Shown here piece after piece: positions 33,580 through 42,567 of a stretch of 42,792 bases of DNA (position 1 is its first letter; each line of letters begins with the position of its first letter). A model generated the notes under the pieces. The model searched no databases and was not told the DNA's origin. It saw only the letters and a program-made list of their open reading frames with translations. Source of the stretch: an uncultured Pseudomonadota bacterium (GTDB lineage: Bacteria; Pseudomonadota; Gammaproteobacteria; Methylococcales; Methylomonadaceae); NCBI GenBank assembly GCA_903889445.1, contig CAISXF010000037.1:1-42792 (forward strand), given 5' to 3'. The position numbers and the translations under genes were made by a program.

Positions 33580-35964
33580 TTAGAAGTTTTGTCCAAAGTT
33601 AAATTGGAACATTTGTTTTTGGTCACCAGTTGTTGCCGCGCCATCTATGCCTCGAACAACAGAAGTAGCATTCAGCGGTTGCGCGACACTGACTGACAAT
33701 GCACCAAATGGCGACATCCATTCACCCGATAAACCCGCTGAATATCGCATATTCATATTAAAGCCGTTACTCAACGAACCCGCGTCAAAGAATGTGCCTA
33801 AACGTACTGATTTTGTATCGGGCATAAATGGCACGGGGAAAAATAATTCCGCGCTGCCGACCACTTTCGTTGAGCCGCCTAATGGGTAATTTTGATAGGG
33901 GCAAGTTCCCGCAGCGTATGGCGCGACTGTGCCATCAGCATAAGATACAGGAGCTTGACAACTTTTTGTATGTGTATCGCGATCACCTAACGTATTATTT
34001 TTAAAGCCGCGCAATGAACCCGTTCCGCCTGCAAAATAGTTTTCAAAAAATGGCAAATTGTCATTTTTACCATAACCATCACCGTAACCCGCCTCGCCTA
34101 CAATACGAAATGTAAAGTCTTTCGCGACGGGGAAATACATTTGATGTTTATAGCTCAATTTGTAGTATTCCAAATCACTGCCTGGAACAGTTGCCAACGC
34201 AGAAAGACGTTGTTGTCCGCCTTTGTTTGGAAAAATTGCCCGATTTAACGTGTCATGTGTCCAACCAATCGCGGGGGCAAAAGTGAAAAATGAATCGCCG
34301 TTTTTAGTCATAAAATCGGAAATTTCATCTGACGTGTAAGCCGTTGTCCCTAAAGTTGTGTACTTTGTATCGAAATCAAAACGAATTTGGTCGAATTCAT
34401 TCAACGGCAAACCGAAGTTAATCCCCGCATTCATTACGTTGGTCGTGTAACTCGCGATGTTAATTGCCGACGCATCACGTTTGGTGTAACCCAAGTTATA
34501 ACCCTGACTTACGCCGTCGGTGGTGAAATACGGATTGTGAAAACCAAATTGATAGCTGGTCAAATAGTTGCTGTTATTAAACGCTAAATTCACTTGCTTG
34601 CCTGAACCAAACACGTTGTTTTGTGCAATGTTGGCATTCAACACAATCCCTTGAACCTGCGAATAACCAACGCCCGCCATTAAATTTCCAGACGGTTTTT
34701 CGGTGACGCTGTAATTCACATCGATTTCATCCGCTGCACCTGTAACGGGCGGCGTTTCAACGCTGACATCTTCAAAATAACCTAACCGTTCCAAACGGGT
34801 TTTTGAGCGTTCGATTTTAGAACTCGATGCCCAACTTGCTTCCGTTTGACGCATTTCGCGGCGCAATACTTCGTCGCGCGTTTTGGTGTTGCCTTTGATA
34901 TTGATTCGGCGTACATAAACTCGTTTTGCCGGATCAACAAAAAACGTCATGTTCACGGTTTTCGTGGCTTCGACGATTTCGGGAATCATGTTGACGTTAG
35001 CAAACGCATAACCATCATCGCCTAAACGATCAGAAATAGCTTTCGATGTTTCGGTCGCACTTTTGCGTGAAAAGACTTCGCCAGGCCCGACTTTCATCAG
35101 TTTGATTAACTCGTCAGCGGGAACGACCAAATTGCCCGCGAGTTTCACTTTATCGAGTTTATAAACGTCGCCTTCTTTGACGTTAATCGTGACGTAAATA
35201 TCTTTTTTGTCTGGCGTAATCGCCACTTGCGTCGATTCAATATTAAAGTTGATATAACCACGATCCAAATAATACGAGCGCAACGTTTCCAAATCTGCGC
35301 CGAGTTTTTGTTTCGAATATTGGTCATCTTTGGTGTAAAACGACAACAAATTCGAGGTGTTTAATTCGATTTTTTTAAGCAATATCGCGTCGTCAAACGT
35401 GTTGTTGCCGACGATGTTAATTTCTTTGATTTTCGCGACGCGCCCTTCCGATATTTTGATAAAAATGGCAACGCGGTTTCGCGTTAAATCCGTGACTTCG
35501 GTTTTAATCGTTAAGCCATATTTCCCGTGGCTGAGATATTGCCGATTTAGTTCTTGTTCAACTTTATCGAGTAACTGCCGATCAAAGGTTTGACCTTCCG
35601 ATAACCCAATTTTTTTGAGAGCTTTGGTTAAATCGTCTTTGCTTAAATCTTTGTTGCCTTCAAATAAAATTTTTGCAATCGACGGGCGTTCGACCACGTT
35701 AACCACTAATGTTGAACCTTCGCGTTCGACCGAAATATCTTTGAAAAATCCCGTTTTAAAGAGTGATTTAATCGCAGGTGCTGTGTTGTCTAACGAAAAT
35801 CGTTCGCCAACCGTCACGGGTAAATAATTGTAAACCGTACCTTCGGAAATGCGTTGTAAGCCTTTGACTTTAATGTCTCGAACGACAAATTCTTCATCAG
35901 CTTGAACGGTTTGCGCGGCGAATAAGCAAAGTAAAATAAGGCGAGAAAGTTTTTTTAATTTCAT
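33580..35964 (-). CDS. bamA: Outer membrane protein assembly factor BamA
   Basis: A 794-residue BamA from ATG 35964; the frame extends further upstream but this ATG gives a proper signal peptide (MKLKKLSRLILLCLFAAQTVQA). Five POTRA domains follow (starting EFVVRDIKVKGLQRISEGT), then a 16-strand barrel with FAGGTGSLRGFKNNTLGD (the VRGF/Y loop equivalent, here LRGF) and the C-terminal beta-signal MFQFNFGQNF. It inserts beta-barrel proteins in the outer membrane. It heads the bamA-skp-fabZ-lpxA-rnhB-truA operon. Confidence 0.96.
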   Translation of the reverse strand: MKLKKLSRLILLCLFAAQTVQADEEFVVRDIKVKGLQRISEGTVYNYLPVTVGERFSLDNTAPAIKSLFKTGFFKDISVEREGSTLVVNVVERPSIAKILFEGNKDLSKDDLTKALKKIGLSEGQTFDRQLLDKVEQELNRQYLSHGKYGLTIKTEVTDLTRNRVAIFIKISEGRVAKIKEINIVGNNTFDDAILLKKIELNTSNLLSFYTKDDQYSKQKLGADLETLRSYYLDRGYINFNIESTQVAITPDKKDIYVTINVKEGDVYKLDKVKLAGNLVVPADELIKLMKVGPGEVFSRKSATETSKAISDRLGDDGYAFANVNMIPEIVEATKTVNMTFFVDPAKRVYVRRINIKGNTKTRDEVLRREMRQTEASWASSSKIERSKTRLERLGYFEDVSVETPPVTGAADEIDVNYSVTEKPSGNLMAGVGYSQVQGIVLNANIAQNNVFGSGKQVNLAFNNSNYLTSYQFGFHNPYFTTDGVSQGYNLGYTKRDASAINIASYTTNVMNAGINFGLPLNEFDQIRFDFDTKYTTLGTTAYTSDEISDFMTKNGDSFFTFAPAIGWTHDTLNRAIFPNKGGQQRLSALATVPGSDLEYYKLSYKHQMYFPVAKDFTFRIVGEAGYGDGYGKNDNLPFFENYFAGGTGSLRGFKNNTLGDRDTHTKSCQAPVSYADGTVAPYAAGTCPYQNYPLGGSTKVVGSAELFFPVPFMPDTKSVRLGTFFDAGSLSNGFNMNMRYSAGLSGEWMSPFGALSVSVAQPLNATSVVRGIDGAATTGDQKQMFQFNFGQNF

Positions 35965-36070
35965 AGGCAGGGTTCTAACGATTGAAAACGAAAAGGAAAC
36001 AAGGGTTTGATTGGTGCAAATTGTATCACAAGGCAATTGGCGGCTAATAATTTAAGCGTTTCGCCATAAA

Positions 36071-36094
36071 AAAAGGGCATGAATTATGCCCTTT
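36071..36094 (-). terminator. Rho-independent terminator after the HvfA-like genes
   Basis: On the minus strand AAAGGGCAT pairs with ATGCCCTTT around AATTC, followed by a T-run. It lies 29 bases after the stop of the shorter HvfA-like gene and separates it from bamA. Confidence 0.8.
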
Positions 36095-36122
36095 CTAAAA
36101 ACGAACTCAAAACACCCGAATT

Positions 36123-36374
36123 TTAATGTTTCGGTGCTGCTTTTTTTGCTGCTTCATCGGCAGCCGCTTTTTCTTTGGCTGCTTTTTCAGCCTCTTCTTT
36201 TGATTGGTCTTTGGGTGCTTCCATTTTCATGTTCGCGCCGCACGCCATTTCTGTTTCAGCAAGTTGCAAATATGCCGACGGTAATTCAGTTGCACCGAAC
36301 GGATTTACGTCTGCGCTCGCAATGCCTGATATTAACACCGCACCAACCGCTAAAGATGTTGAAAATTTTTTCAT
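36123..36374 (-). CDS. HvfA-like secreted small protein with degenerate core
   Basis: An 83-residue protein with signal peptide (MKKFSTSLAVGAVLISGIASA). Its mature start, NPFGATELPSAYLQLAETEM, followed by ACGANMK, is nearly the same as in the adjacent longer paralogue. Only one Cys remains (Cys45); the repeated EGxCG part is replaced by a charged Ala/Lys/Glu helix (SKEEAEKAAKEKAAADEAAK). It lies 13 bases after the longer gene, in one operon. It may be an unmodified partner, a decoy, or a decayed duplicate. Similarity to the HvfA/bufferin group is inferred from the leader-like NPFG..EM.CG segment. Confidence 0.7.
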   Translation of the reverse strand: MKKFSTSLAVGAVLISGIASADVNPFGATELPSAYLQLAETEMACGANMKMEAPKDQSKEEAEKAAKEKAAADEAAKKAAPKH

Positions 36375-36387
36375 GTGAATTGCTCAA

Positions 36388-36828
36388 TTATTGAGGCGGA
36401 TGCACGTCGTATAACGGCGAATTGTCTAAGGGTTTGCCTTCAGATTTTGCTGCACCACACGCGCCTTCTTTTGACATCGCGCCGTGCATTTCGCCACACG
36501 AACCTTCTTTGCCTTTCATCATGCCGCCACACGCTGCTTCCATGCCCGCTTTCATTTTGTCGCCGTCCATCATATCGCCGCATTTTCCTTCGGGAGATTT
36601 TTCGCCAGACGCGGATTTTTTGCCAGCGCACGCGCCTTCAGCAGTTTTCGGTTTTTCCATTTTCATGCCCGCACCACACGCCATTTCAGCGGCGGCAAGT
36701 TGCATATAACCCGATGATAATTCGGTTGCGCCAAACGGATTAGCTTCAGCATTTACAGCAGTTGCCGAAACGCTTGAGATTAACGCTGCGCTCATTGCCA
36801 TTGCGAACGGAGTAGTCATTTTTTTCAT
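36388..36828 (-). CDS. HvfA-like Cys/Met-rich RiPP precursor (bufferin-type)
   Basis: A 146-residue secreted protein: signal peptide ending VNA, then NPFGATELSSGYMQLAAAEM, CGAGMKMEKP and a low-complexity core. It has six Cys at 51, 67, 83, 100, 111 and 124, four in EGxC context (EGACAG, EGKCG, EGSCG, EGACG), and many Met. In HvfA-type precursors EGKCG-like Cys are converted to copper-binding oxazolone/thioamide groups by an MNIO (DUF692) enzyme with a partner. No DUF692 or DUF2063 gene is visible in this window, so modification is uncertain. A GGAG site precedes the start. The long protein and its short paralogue form one operon. Confidence 0.78.
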   Translation of the reverse strand: MKKMTTPFAMAMSAALISSVSATAVNAEANPFGATELSSGYMQLAAAEMACGAGMKMEKPKTAEGACAGKKSASGEKSPEGKCGDMMDGDKMKAGMEAACGGMMKGKEGSCGEMHGAMSKEGACGAAKSEGKPLDNSPLYDVHPPQ

Positions 36829-36924
36829 TGTAAAAGCTCCTGAGTCTAAAAATATTATTGTTATGAAAGCATCGACAAAATAACCGCTTGCCGATTACTG
36901 CTTATGATACCAAAAAAATGAAAG

Positions 36925-38058
36925 TTATCGCCGTTGCTTTATTTCTTGGCTTAATTGATAAGCCGCCATTGCATATAACGGGCTGTGATTGTAGCGCGTA
37001 ATCACATAAAAATTGTGCAGTCCCAGCCATAATTCGTCGCCGTCTAACTGCTGCAACGCTACTAATTTCACGTTGATATTGGCGGGAAAATTTTCTGTCG
37101 CGCTGACGTTGAGGCGGCTTAATTGGGCGAGGGTTGAATTCGGTTTTAAGTCTTTATTCAACGCGGATTTATACTGATTTCCGATTGCCGTGGCGCGAAT
37201 GGCAATTCCTTGACCGTGTTGCCAATCGTTTTTCGCAAAATAATTCGCCACACTGGCAATTGCGTCACGCGGATTGTGCCAAATATCGCGGTGTCCGTCA
37301 TGTTCAAAATCTTTGGCTAACGCGCGAAAACTGCTCGGCATAAATTGCGGATAACCCATTGCACCGGCATAAGAACCCATTGGTTCACGCGGATTCATGT
37401 TTTCTTCGCGGCATAACAATAAAAAACTTTCGAGTTCGCCAGTAAAAAACGAACTTCGCGGCGGATACGCAAACGCAAGCGTTGCCAACGCATCGAGAAC
37501 GCGATGATTGCCCATGTTTTTGCCGTAACCCGTTTCCACGCCGATAATCGCCACGATAATTTCGGGCGCAACGCCCGTTTGTTGTGACACGCTTTCTAAC
37601 GCTGCCGCATTTTCATGCCAAAATTTTACACCGCCCTCAATACGCGCTTCGGTGAGAAAAATTTTGCGGTATTTATGCCACGGTAAACCTTCCGACGGCG
37701 ATGAAATGCTTTTCAAAATACTTTCTTTAATTACCGCTGATTGCAATAATTGCGTTAATTCCAGTTCATTGAAATGATGTTTCGATACCATTTGGCGCAC
37801 GAAATTTTTAACATTTTGGTTAATTGAAAGTGGCGTGGTGGGCGAAATTGGCACATTTGTTTCCGGCAACATCGGTTTAATAATCGGGGTAGACAGTTCA
37901 ACTGAAATCGGTGGTGCGACTTGTTCAATTGCCGGTAACGTCGTGATTTCACGTTCGGGCGTGGTGCTGCAAGACGTTAAATTCAACGCAATGGCAACTG
38001 TTAGCGCGTAATAAAAATAACGAGGAAAAGGCGAATGGGTCGTGATATTTATGAGCAT
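36925..38058 (-). CDS. mltB: Membrane-bound lytic murein transglycosylase B
   Basis: A 377-residue lipoprotein: lipobox LTSC with Cys30, then a Pro-rich linker and the MltB fold. Catalytic Glu175 lies in IIGVETGYGKN. ALATLAFAYPPRSSFF, SYAGAMGYPQFMPSSF and DIWHNPRDAIASVANYF are typical. It cleaves peptidoglycan to 1,6-anhydromuropeptides at the outer membrane. Confidence 0.95.
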   Translation of the reverse strand: MLINITTHSPFPRYFYYALTVAIALNLTSCSTTPEREITTLPAIEQVAPPISVELSTPIIKPMLPETNVPISPTTPLSINQNVKNFVRQMVSKHHFNELELTQLLQSAVIKESILKSISSPSEGLPWHKYRKIFLTEARIEGGVKFWHENAAALESVSQQTGVAPEIIVAIIGVETGYGKNMGNHRVLDALATLAFAYPPRSSFFTGELESFLLLCREENMNPREPMGSYAGAMGYPQFMPSSFRALAKDFEHDGHRDIWHNPRDAIASVANYFAKNDWQHGQGIAIRATAIGNQYKSALNKDLKPNSTLAQLSRLNVSATENFPANINVKLVALQQLDGDELWLGLHNFYVITRYNHSPLYAMAAYQLSQEIKQRR

Positions 38059-38211
38059 GATTTTTTAAGAGTTAAAAACGAATTAAATGTGAGCATAGCA
38101 TTTTTTGCTGGGTATATTTTTGAAAATTTACGTCTACAATCAATATTCTGCCTTTAGCAATACCACTATTTTTGGTGCAAGTGGGAACCAAATCACTTTG
38201 AATTGGACAAT

Positions 38212-38247
38212 AAAAAACCCGCTAAGTTTAAAACTTAGGGGGTTTTT
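38212..38247 (-). terminator. Terminator downstream of tmRNA
   Basis: A hairpin with stem CTAAGTTT/AAACTTAG extended by G/C pairs (CCCC with GGG) and flanked by a T-run on the minus strand, eight bases past the tmRNA CCA end. Confidence 0.75.
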
Positions 38248-38254
38248 CGGTATT

Positions 38255-38641
38255 TGGTGGAGGCGGGGGGAATTGAACCCCCGTCCGTAAGCACTCCGCC
38301 ACAAGGTCTACATGCTTATCTCGTTCTTTAGATTTAGTCAGTGACATTCCGACGAGCCAAAAAAGTCACCAACGATTCCGTAGGGTTTTAGCGCATCCAT
38401 TCCGGACAGACTTCAGCGCGATCTTATGTGAATGACCTCTGAACGTTCTCTTGCCGAGGCATTTGAACTCCACCCGCATAAGCACAGATGGTCAAAGGAA
38501 TGGTGCTGTGTTTAAGCAGCTAAAGCCATTGAGTAGTTTTCGTCATTTGCGAATACTTAAATTTCAGTAGATTTTACGAGGTGTACTGTCCTCGGCATGC
38601 ACTCTAGGTTTCGCTACCCACGTCGAAGCCAAGTCGCCCCC
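38255..38641 (-). ncRNA. ssrA: Transfer-messenger RNA
   Basis: The 5' end GGGGGCG pairs with CGCCTCC before the encoded 3' ACCA, forming the tRNA-like acceptor stem, and GGTTCAATTCC gives the T arm. The 5' region GGCGACTTGGCTTCGACGTG is typical of tmRNA. The tag frame begins at GCA 38550-38548 and reads ANDENYSMALAA, then TAA at 38512-38514. tmRNA rescues stalled ribosomes and tags the product for proteolysis. The tag is two residues longer than the E. coli ANDENYALAA. Length 387 bases. Confidence 0.96.
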
Positions 38642-38655
38642 GTTAAGTAGCACAT

Positions 38656-38684
38656 AGGTTACACGATAATTTTAATAATGCCAA
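38656..38684 (-). promoter_or_regulatory. Putative sigma70 promoter of ssrA
   Basis: TTGGCA (38684-38679) and TAACCT (38661-38656) are 17 bases apart, with the -10 about 15 bases before the mature 5' end. That leaves room for a short leader removed by RNase P. Confidence 0.4.
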
Positions 38685-38832
38685 TTGCTATTATCACGAA
38701 TCAAAATTGCCACAAATTCATGTTTTTCTTCGGTTATAGCTAATACAATGTAGTTTGATGATAATAGAAGGCTAAAATTACGGAGCTATGCGATGTTCGA
38801 CTTTTTGTTGAATTGAAAGCATGACCCGATTT

Positions 38833-38868
38833 CCTGTAAAGTTGCTTTTGCCAAAGCAACTTTACAGG
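38833..38868. repeat. Perfect 16-base palindrome, possible IS end junction
   Basis: CCTGTAAAGTTGCTTT (38833-38848) and its exact reverse complement (38853-38868) are separated by TGCC. It lies nine bases before the start codon of the IS982-type transposase relic, so it may be abutted IS ends. The rest of 38642-38832 shows no gene. Confidence 0.65.
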
Positions 38869-38877
38869 AGTAGAGCC

Positions 38878-39125
38878 ATGCCAGTCGAGGATTTTATCAC
38901 ACCGTTTATTGCTGCGTAGACGAAGCGTTACATGATGTCGTAAAAGTCCCGCTCAGAAAACGAGGATTTGCCCCCTAAGCTCAGTGATGGCGAGGTTATT
39001 ACCATGGAGCTGGTGGGTGAGTTTATGGGAGAAGACCAAGACAAAAGCATTTGGCGATATTTTCGCAACCATTGGCATGATTGGTTTCCAAACTTAGGTT
39101 CGCGCTCAACGTTTGTGAAACAAAG
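38878..39125 (+). pseudogene. IS982-family transposase, 5' fragment with frameshifts
   Basis: Three frames together give the N terminus of an IS982-type transposase: MPVEDFITPFI, then in another frame CVDEALHDVVKVPLRKRGFA, then PKLSDGEVITMELVGEFMG, DKSIWRYFRNHWHDWFPNLG and SRSTFVKQSA. One shift lies near 38915. The other is in a five-C run near 38971, where four C would restore the frame. Similarity stops near 39125, where an unrelated membrane sequence begins. The DDE catalytic part is absent. Confidence 0.8.
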
Positions 39126-39315
39126 TGCGGCATTATTGGTCTTAATCATTGGCGCGTATTTAACGCTTTCCGGTTTGTATTTAATTTTATTTTTAATCGA
39201 ACACGGTTTTTCTTTCGACACACAAACCAATTTTATGCTCGGACTTTTTGTCGCCAATAGTTTGATTTGTAGCGGCACAATTTGGCTGGGTTTATTACTC
39301 GGCAAACAGATTTGA
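38968..39315 (+). CDS. Chimeric ORF: transposase fragment fused to two-helix membrane segment
   Basis: The open frame of 115 codons (TTG 38968, or ATG 39004) joins about 50 residues of IS982-type transposase to about 63 residues with two strong hydrophobic helices (LLVLIIGAYLTLSGLYLILF and FMLGLFVANSLICSGTIWLG). The C-terminal half looks like the end of a genuine membrane gene whose start was replaced by the insertion. Whether it is expressed is unknown. A strong terminator follows 10 bases after the stop. Confidence 0.55.
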   Translation: MPPKLSDGEVITMELVGEFMGEDQDKSIWRYFRNHWHDWFPNLGSRSTFVKQSAALLVLIIGAYLTLSGLYLILFLIEHGFSFDTQTNFMLGLFVANSLICSGTIWLGLLLGKQI

Positions 39316-39325
39316 AAATTTAATG

Positions 39326-39363
39326 AAAAGCCGCTCTTCAACGTATGCCGAAGAGCGGCTTTT
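39326..39363. terminator. Bidirectional rho-independent terminator
   Basis: A perfect 14-base stem, AAAAGCCGCTCTTC (39326-39339) with GAAGAGCGGCTTTT (39350-39363), with T-runs on both strands between convergent genes. Confidence 0.88.
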
Positions 39364-39382
39364 TAACGATGTGACTTCAGAA

Positions 39383-40369
39383 CTACTGCGAAACGCCCGT
39401 AATCGTCACACTCACATTTTCGCCTTTTTTGGTTTGCAAACCAGCCGCTTTACAATTCCATTCCTTCGCGCCATCCGTAAGCGCAATCTTTTTGGTCACG
39501 CCCGTTTTCAGGTTTTTACAAACCGCGCTGTATTTTTGAACGCCATTTACCGTGCCGCTAAGTTGTCCCATGTTGTACAACGATTTAACTTCGGTTTCTG
39601 AAAGGGCGCGGTTGTAGATGCGGAGGTCGTCGATACTACCATTAAAATAGGTTGTTTCTATTGTAGTTTGGTCGTCATTTGCACGACCTATAAAATTATT
39701 ATTTCCTGTTGTGTTATAAGCCATTTTCTTGCTTCCCTTTAATACACCATCAATCCAAATGGAAATTGTATTTCCATCATGGGTTGCACCGATAAAATGC
39801 CACTTTCCATCGGCAACTGTTACCGTGTCTATATAAAAGTCATTAGCATATCCCATTATTCCAGGCTGTCCATTTGCCCATAAAAGAATGTTAAATGCTT
39901 GATTAAAGCCTGTAGTGCCTGTCGCCACCACTCTCTGATAACTTTTTTGATCTGTGGTTTTACCCCAAACAAATATTGAGCGAGGATTGTTTCCTTGTTG
40001 CGCTATAGGCTTGCCAGTTAAATCAATAAAATCCGCAACACCATCAAAAGAAAACGCTTTGCCTTTTGAGCCATCGACACATTGAGGATTACCGTTAATT
40101 GTTCCGTCGTGACCATTGCCGCTGTTGTCTTTTGCTGTGCAATCATCAAACGAATAATTAGCCACTAAACCTGTGTTTAAATCGGCATAAACTGGTGAAA
40201 AAACGAACAAAGAACCCAAGAAAAGGCTTGACAGTGCAAGTTTAGATTTTATGCTTTTACTGACTGACTGACTGACTGACTGACTGACTGACTGACTGAC
40301 TGACTGACTGACTGACTGACTGACTGACTGACTGACTGACCAGCCAATCTTTTGTTTTAGGTTGAACAT
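39383..40369 (-). CDS. LamG-like secreted protein with phase-variable 5' repeat
   Basis: The start is ATG 40369 with AGGAGA just upstream. Residues 11-37 are encoded by 20 TGAC repeats (VSQS units), followed by a signal peptide (SKLALSSLFLGSLFVF, cleavage after VYA). The mature part is a LamG/concanavalin-like domain: GLVANYSFDDCTAKDNSGNG, FSFDGVADFIDL, KWHFIGATHDGN and GSIDDLRIYNRALSETEV. A C-terminal Cys-containing region ends in SVTITGVSQ. It is likely surface-exposed or periplasmic and carbohydrate- or protein-binding. It lies 22 bases downstream of the RelE-like toxin. Confidence 0.88.
   Translation of the reverse strand: MFNLKQKIGWSVSQSVSQSVSQSVSQSVSQSVSQSVSKSIKSKLALSSLFLGSLFVFSPVYADLNTGLVANYSFDDCTAKDNSGNGHDGTINGNPQCVDGSKGKAFSFDGVADFIDLTGKPIAQQGNNPRSIFVWGKTTDQKSYQRVVATGTTGFNQAFNILLWANGQPGIMGYANDFYIDTVTVADGKWHFIGATHDGNTISIWIDGVLKGSKKMAYNTTGNNNFIGRANDDQTTIETTYFNGSIDDLRIYNRALSETEVKSLYNMGQLSGTVNGVQKYSAVCKNLKTGVTKKIALTDGAKEWNCKAAGLQTKKGENVSVTITGVSQ
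40261..40340. repeat. TGAC tetranucleotide tract, 20 perfect units
   Basis: Twenty uninterrupted TGAC units (GTCA on the coding strand) lie between the start codon and the signal peptide of the LamG gene. The tract is open in all three coding-strand frames. Immediately after it, only the present frame continues; the other two reach TAA within 12 bases. Confidence 0.97.
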
Positions 40370-40391
40370 TTTTGAATCTCCTGAAAAGGGA

Positions 40392-40658
40392 TTATTTATA
40401 AACTTTTGAGCGATGCTCAACTTCGATTGCAACAACTACTAATTCATCATCTATAATTTCACAGATGATTCTGTAATCACCAACCCGATAACGCCACATT
40501 CCTTTGAATTCACCATGCAACGCTTTACCACTTGAACGCGGATGAGGCATTGCAGGCAATTCGACTTCTAAAAAACGCCATATTTTAGCCGCTTGTTTTC
40601 GATCGATTTTAGCCAAGGATTTAACGGCTTTATCTTTGACTTTAACTAACCAGTTCAT
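40392..40658 (-). CDS. RelE/ParE-family toxin
   Basis: An 88-residue protein from ATG 40658 (MNWLVKVKDKAVKSLAKID) with the RelE/ParE core: RKQAAKIWRFLEVEL, ALHGEFKGMWRYRVGDYRII and VVVAIEVEHRSKVYK. RelE members cleave mRNA in the ribosome, while ParE members hit gyrase; the group cannot be told by eye. The start lies inside the antitoxin gene (17-base overlap). Confidence 0.9.
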   Translation of the reverse strand: MNWLVKVKDKAVKSLAKIDRKQAAKIWRFLEVELPAMPHPRSSGKALHGEFKGMWRYRVGDYRIICEIIDDELVVVAIEVEHRSKVYK

Positions 40659-40863
40659 CGTATAACTTCTTTGCATCGGTTAAAGAAAGAACCTTAGATT
40701 CACCGTTACGAATTTCTCGAATTTCTTTTTCAGCAATACGAGCATCTTGGTAATCTTCCAAAAATTCGATTAACGCTGTTTCAATCAGTTTGCTAACGGG
40801 TTGATGTTCGACTTCTGCGACGTGCAAAAAGGATTCTTCTAAATAGGCTGGGACTGCAATCAT
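40642..40863 (-). CDS. RHH-type antitoxin of RelE-like toxin
   Basis: A 73-residue protein with a short DNA-binding ribbon-helix-helix-like start (MIAVPAYLEESFLHVAEVEH) followed by QPVSKLIETALIEFLEDYQD and an acidic helical tail ending KKLYDELVS. It is upstream of and overlapping the toxin, the usual antitoxin-first order. Autoregulation by operator binding upstream of 40863 is expected but not seen directly. Confidence 0.85.
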   Translation of the reverse strand: MIAVPAYLEESFLHVAEVEHQPVSKLIETALIEFLEDYQDARIAEKEIREIRNGESKVLSLTDAKKLYDELVS

Positions 40864-41000
40864 AGTGTGAGACCTTCAAAAGTTTTAAGTTTAGCGGCAT
40901 TACGGAAACCGCTGTGTGGATTGTACAACGAAAGGTGGCGCGGTTTGCTAACCCAAACGTAAATATATTTGAAAATAATTTTGTAGCGCAATAAATATGA

Positions 41001-42332
<1,332 letters not shown>

Positions 42333-42352
42333 TTTTTCATCAATCAGCTCAT

Positions 42353-42564
42353 AAAGCCCCGTACCTTTAGGTCGGCGATGTAAGGGGGCTTTTGACTTTT
42401 TGTTCATGTTAAAAATTTTAACGTTGGGTGCGCTGTTGCTGTGTACTTCCTCACTCTGGCTTTTTAGCTACAGAGTGGTGAAGTAAGGTGTTTTTCAGAG
42501 ACACTCCTTTTGGGCATAGAAGGCTAAACTAAGGAATCCCCGCTCTTTAGGCGGGGGATGTCAA
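42353..42564 (+). mobile_element. tnpB-less IS200/IS605-type element with omega-RNA-like right end, copy 2
   Basis: The order matches copy 1: hairpin AAAGCCCC/GGGGCTTT with CTTTAGG in the loop (it may also terminate serS); T-rich linker; GTTGGGTGCGCTGTTGCTGTG, readable as a TnpB-like end NVGCAVAV; stem CACTCTG/CAGAGTG with a changed loop; AAGGTGT with ACACTCCTT; GGGCATAGAAGGCTAAACTA; terminal CCCCGC/GCGGGG hairpin and ATGTCAA at 42558-42564. No transposase or tnpB is present. Confidence 0.75.
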
Positions 42565-42567
42565 CAT

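Noticed and set aside
36086-36743. Several plus-strand ORFs opposite the HvfA-like genes
   Set aside because: They are Phe/His/Arg-rich shadow frames; signal peptides and ribosome sites are on the minus strand.
38251-38300. tRNA gene reading of the TTCAATTCC/CCA segment
   Set aside because: It is the tRNA-like 3' end of tmRNA; the partner stem lies 380 bases away and a tag frame is present.
40261-40340. TGAC tract as a CRISPR-like or clustered repeat array
   Set aside because: The units are only four bases with no spacers; it is a microsatellite.
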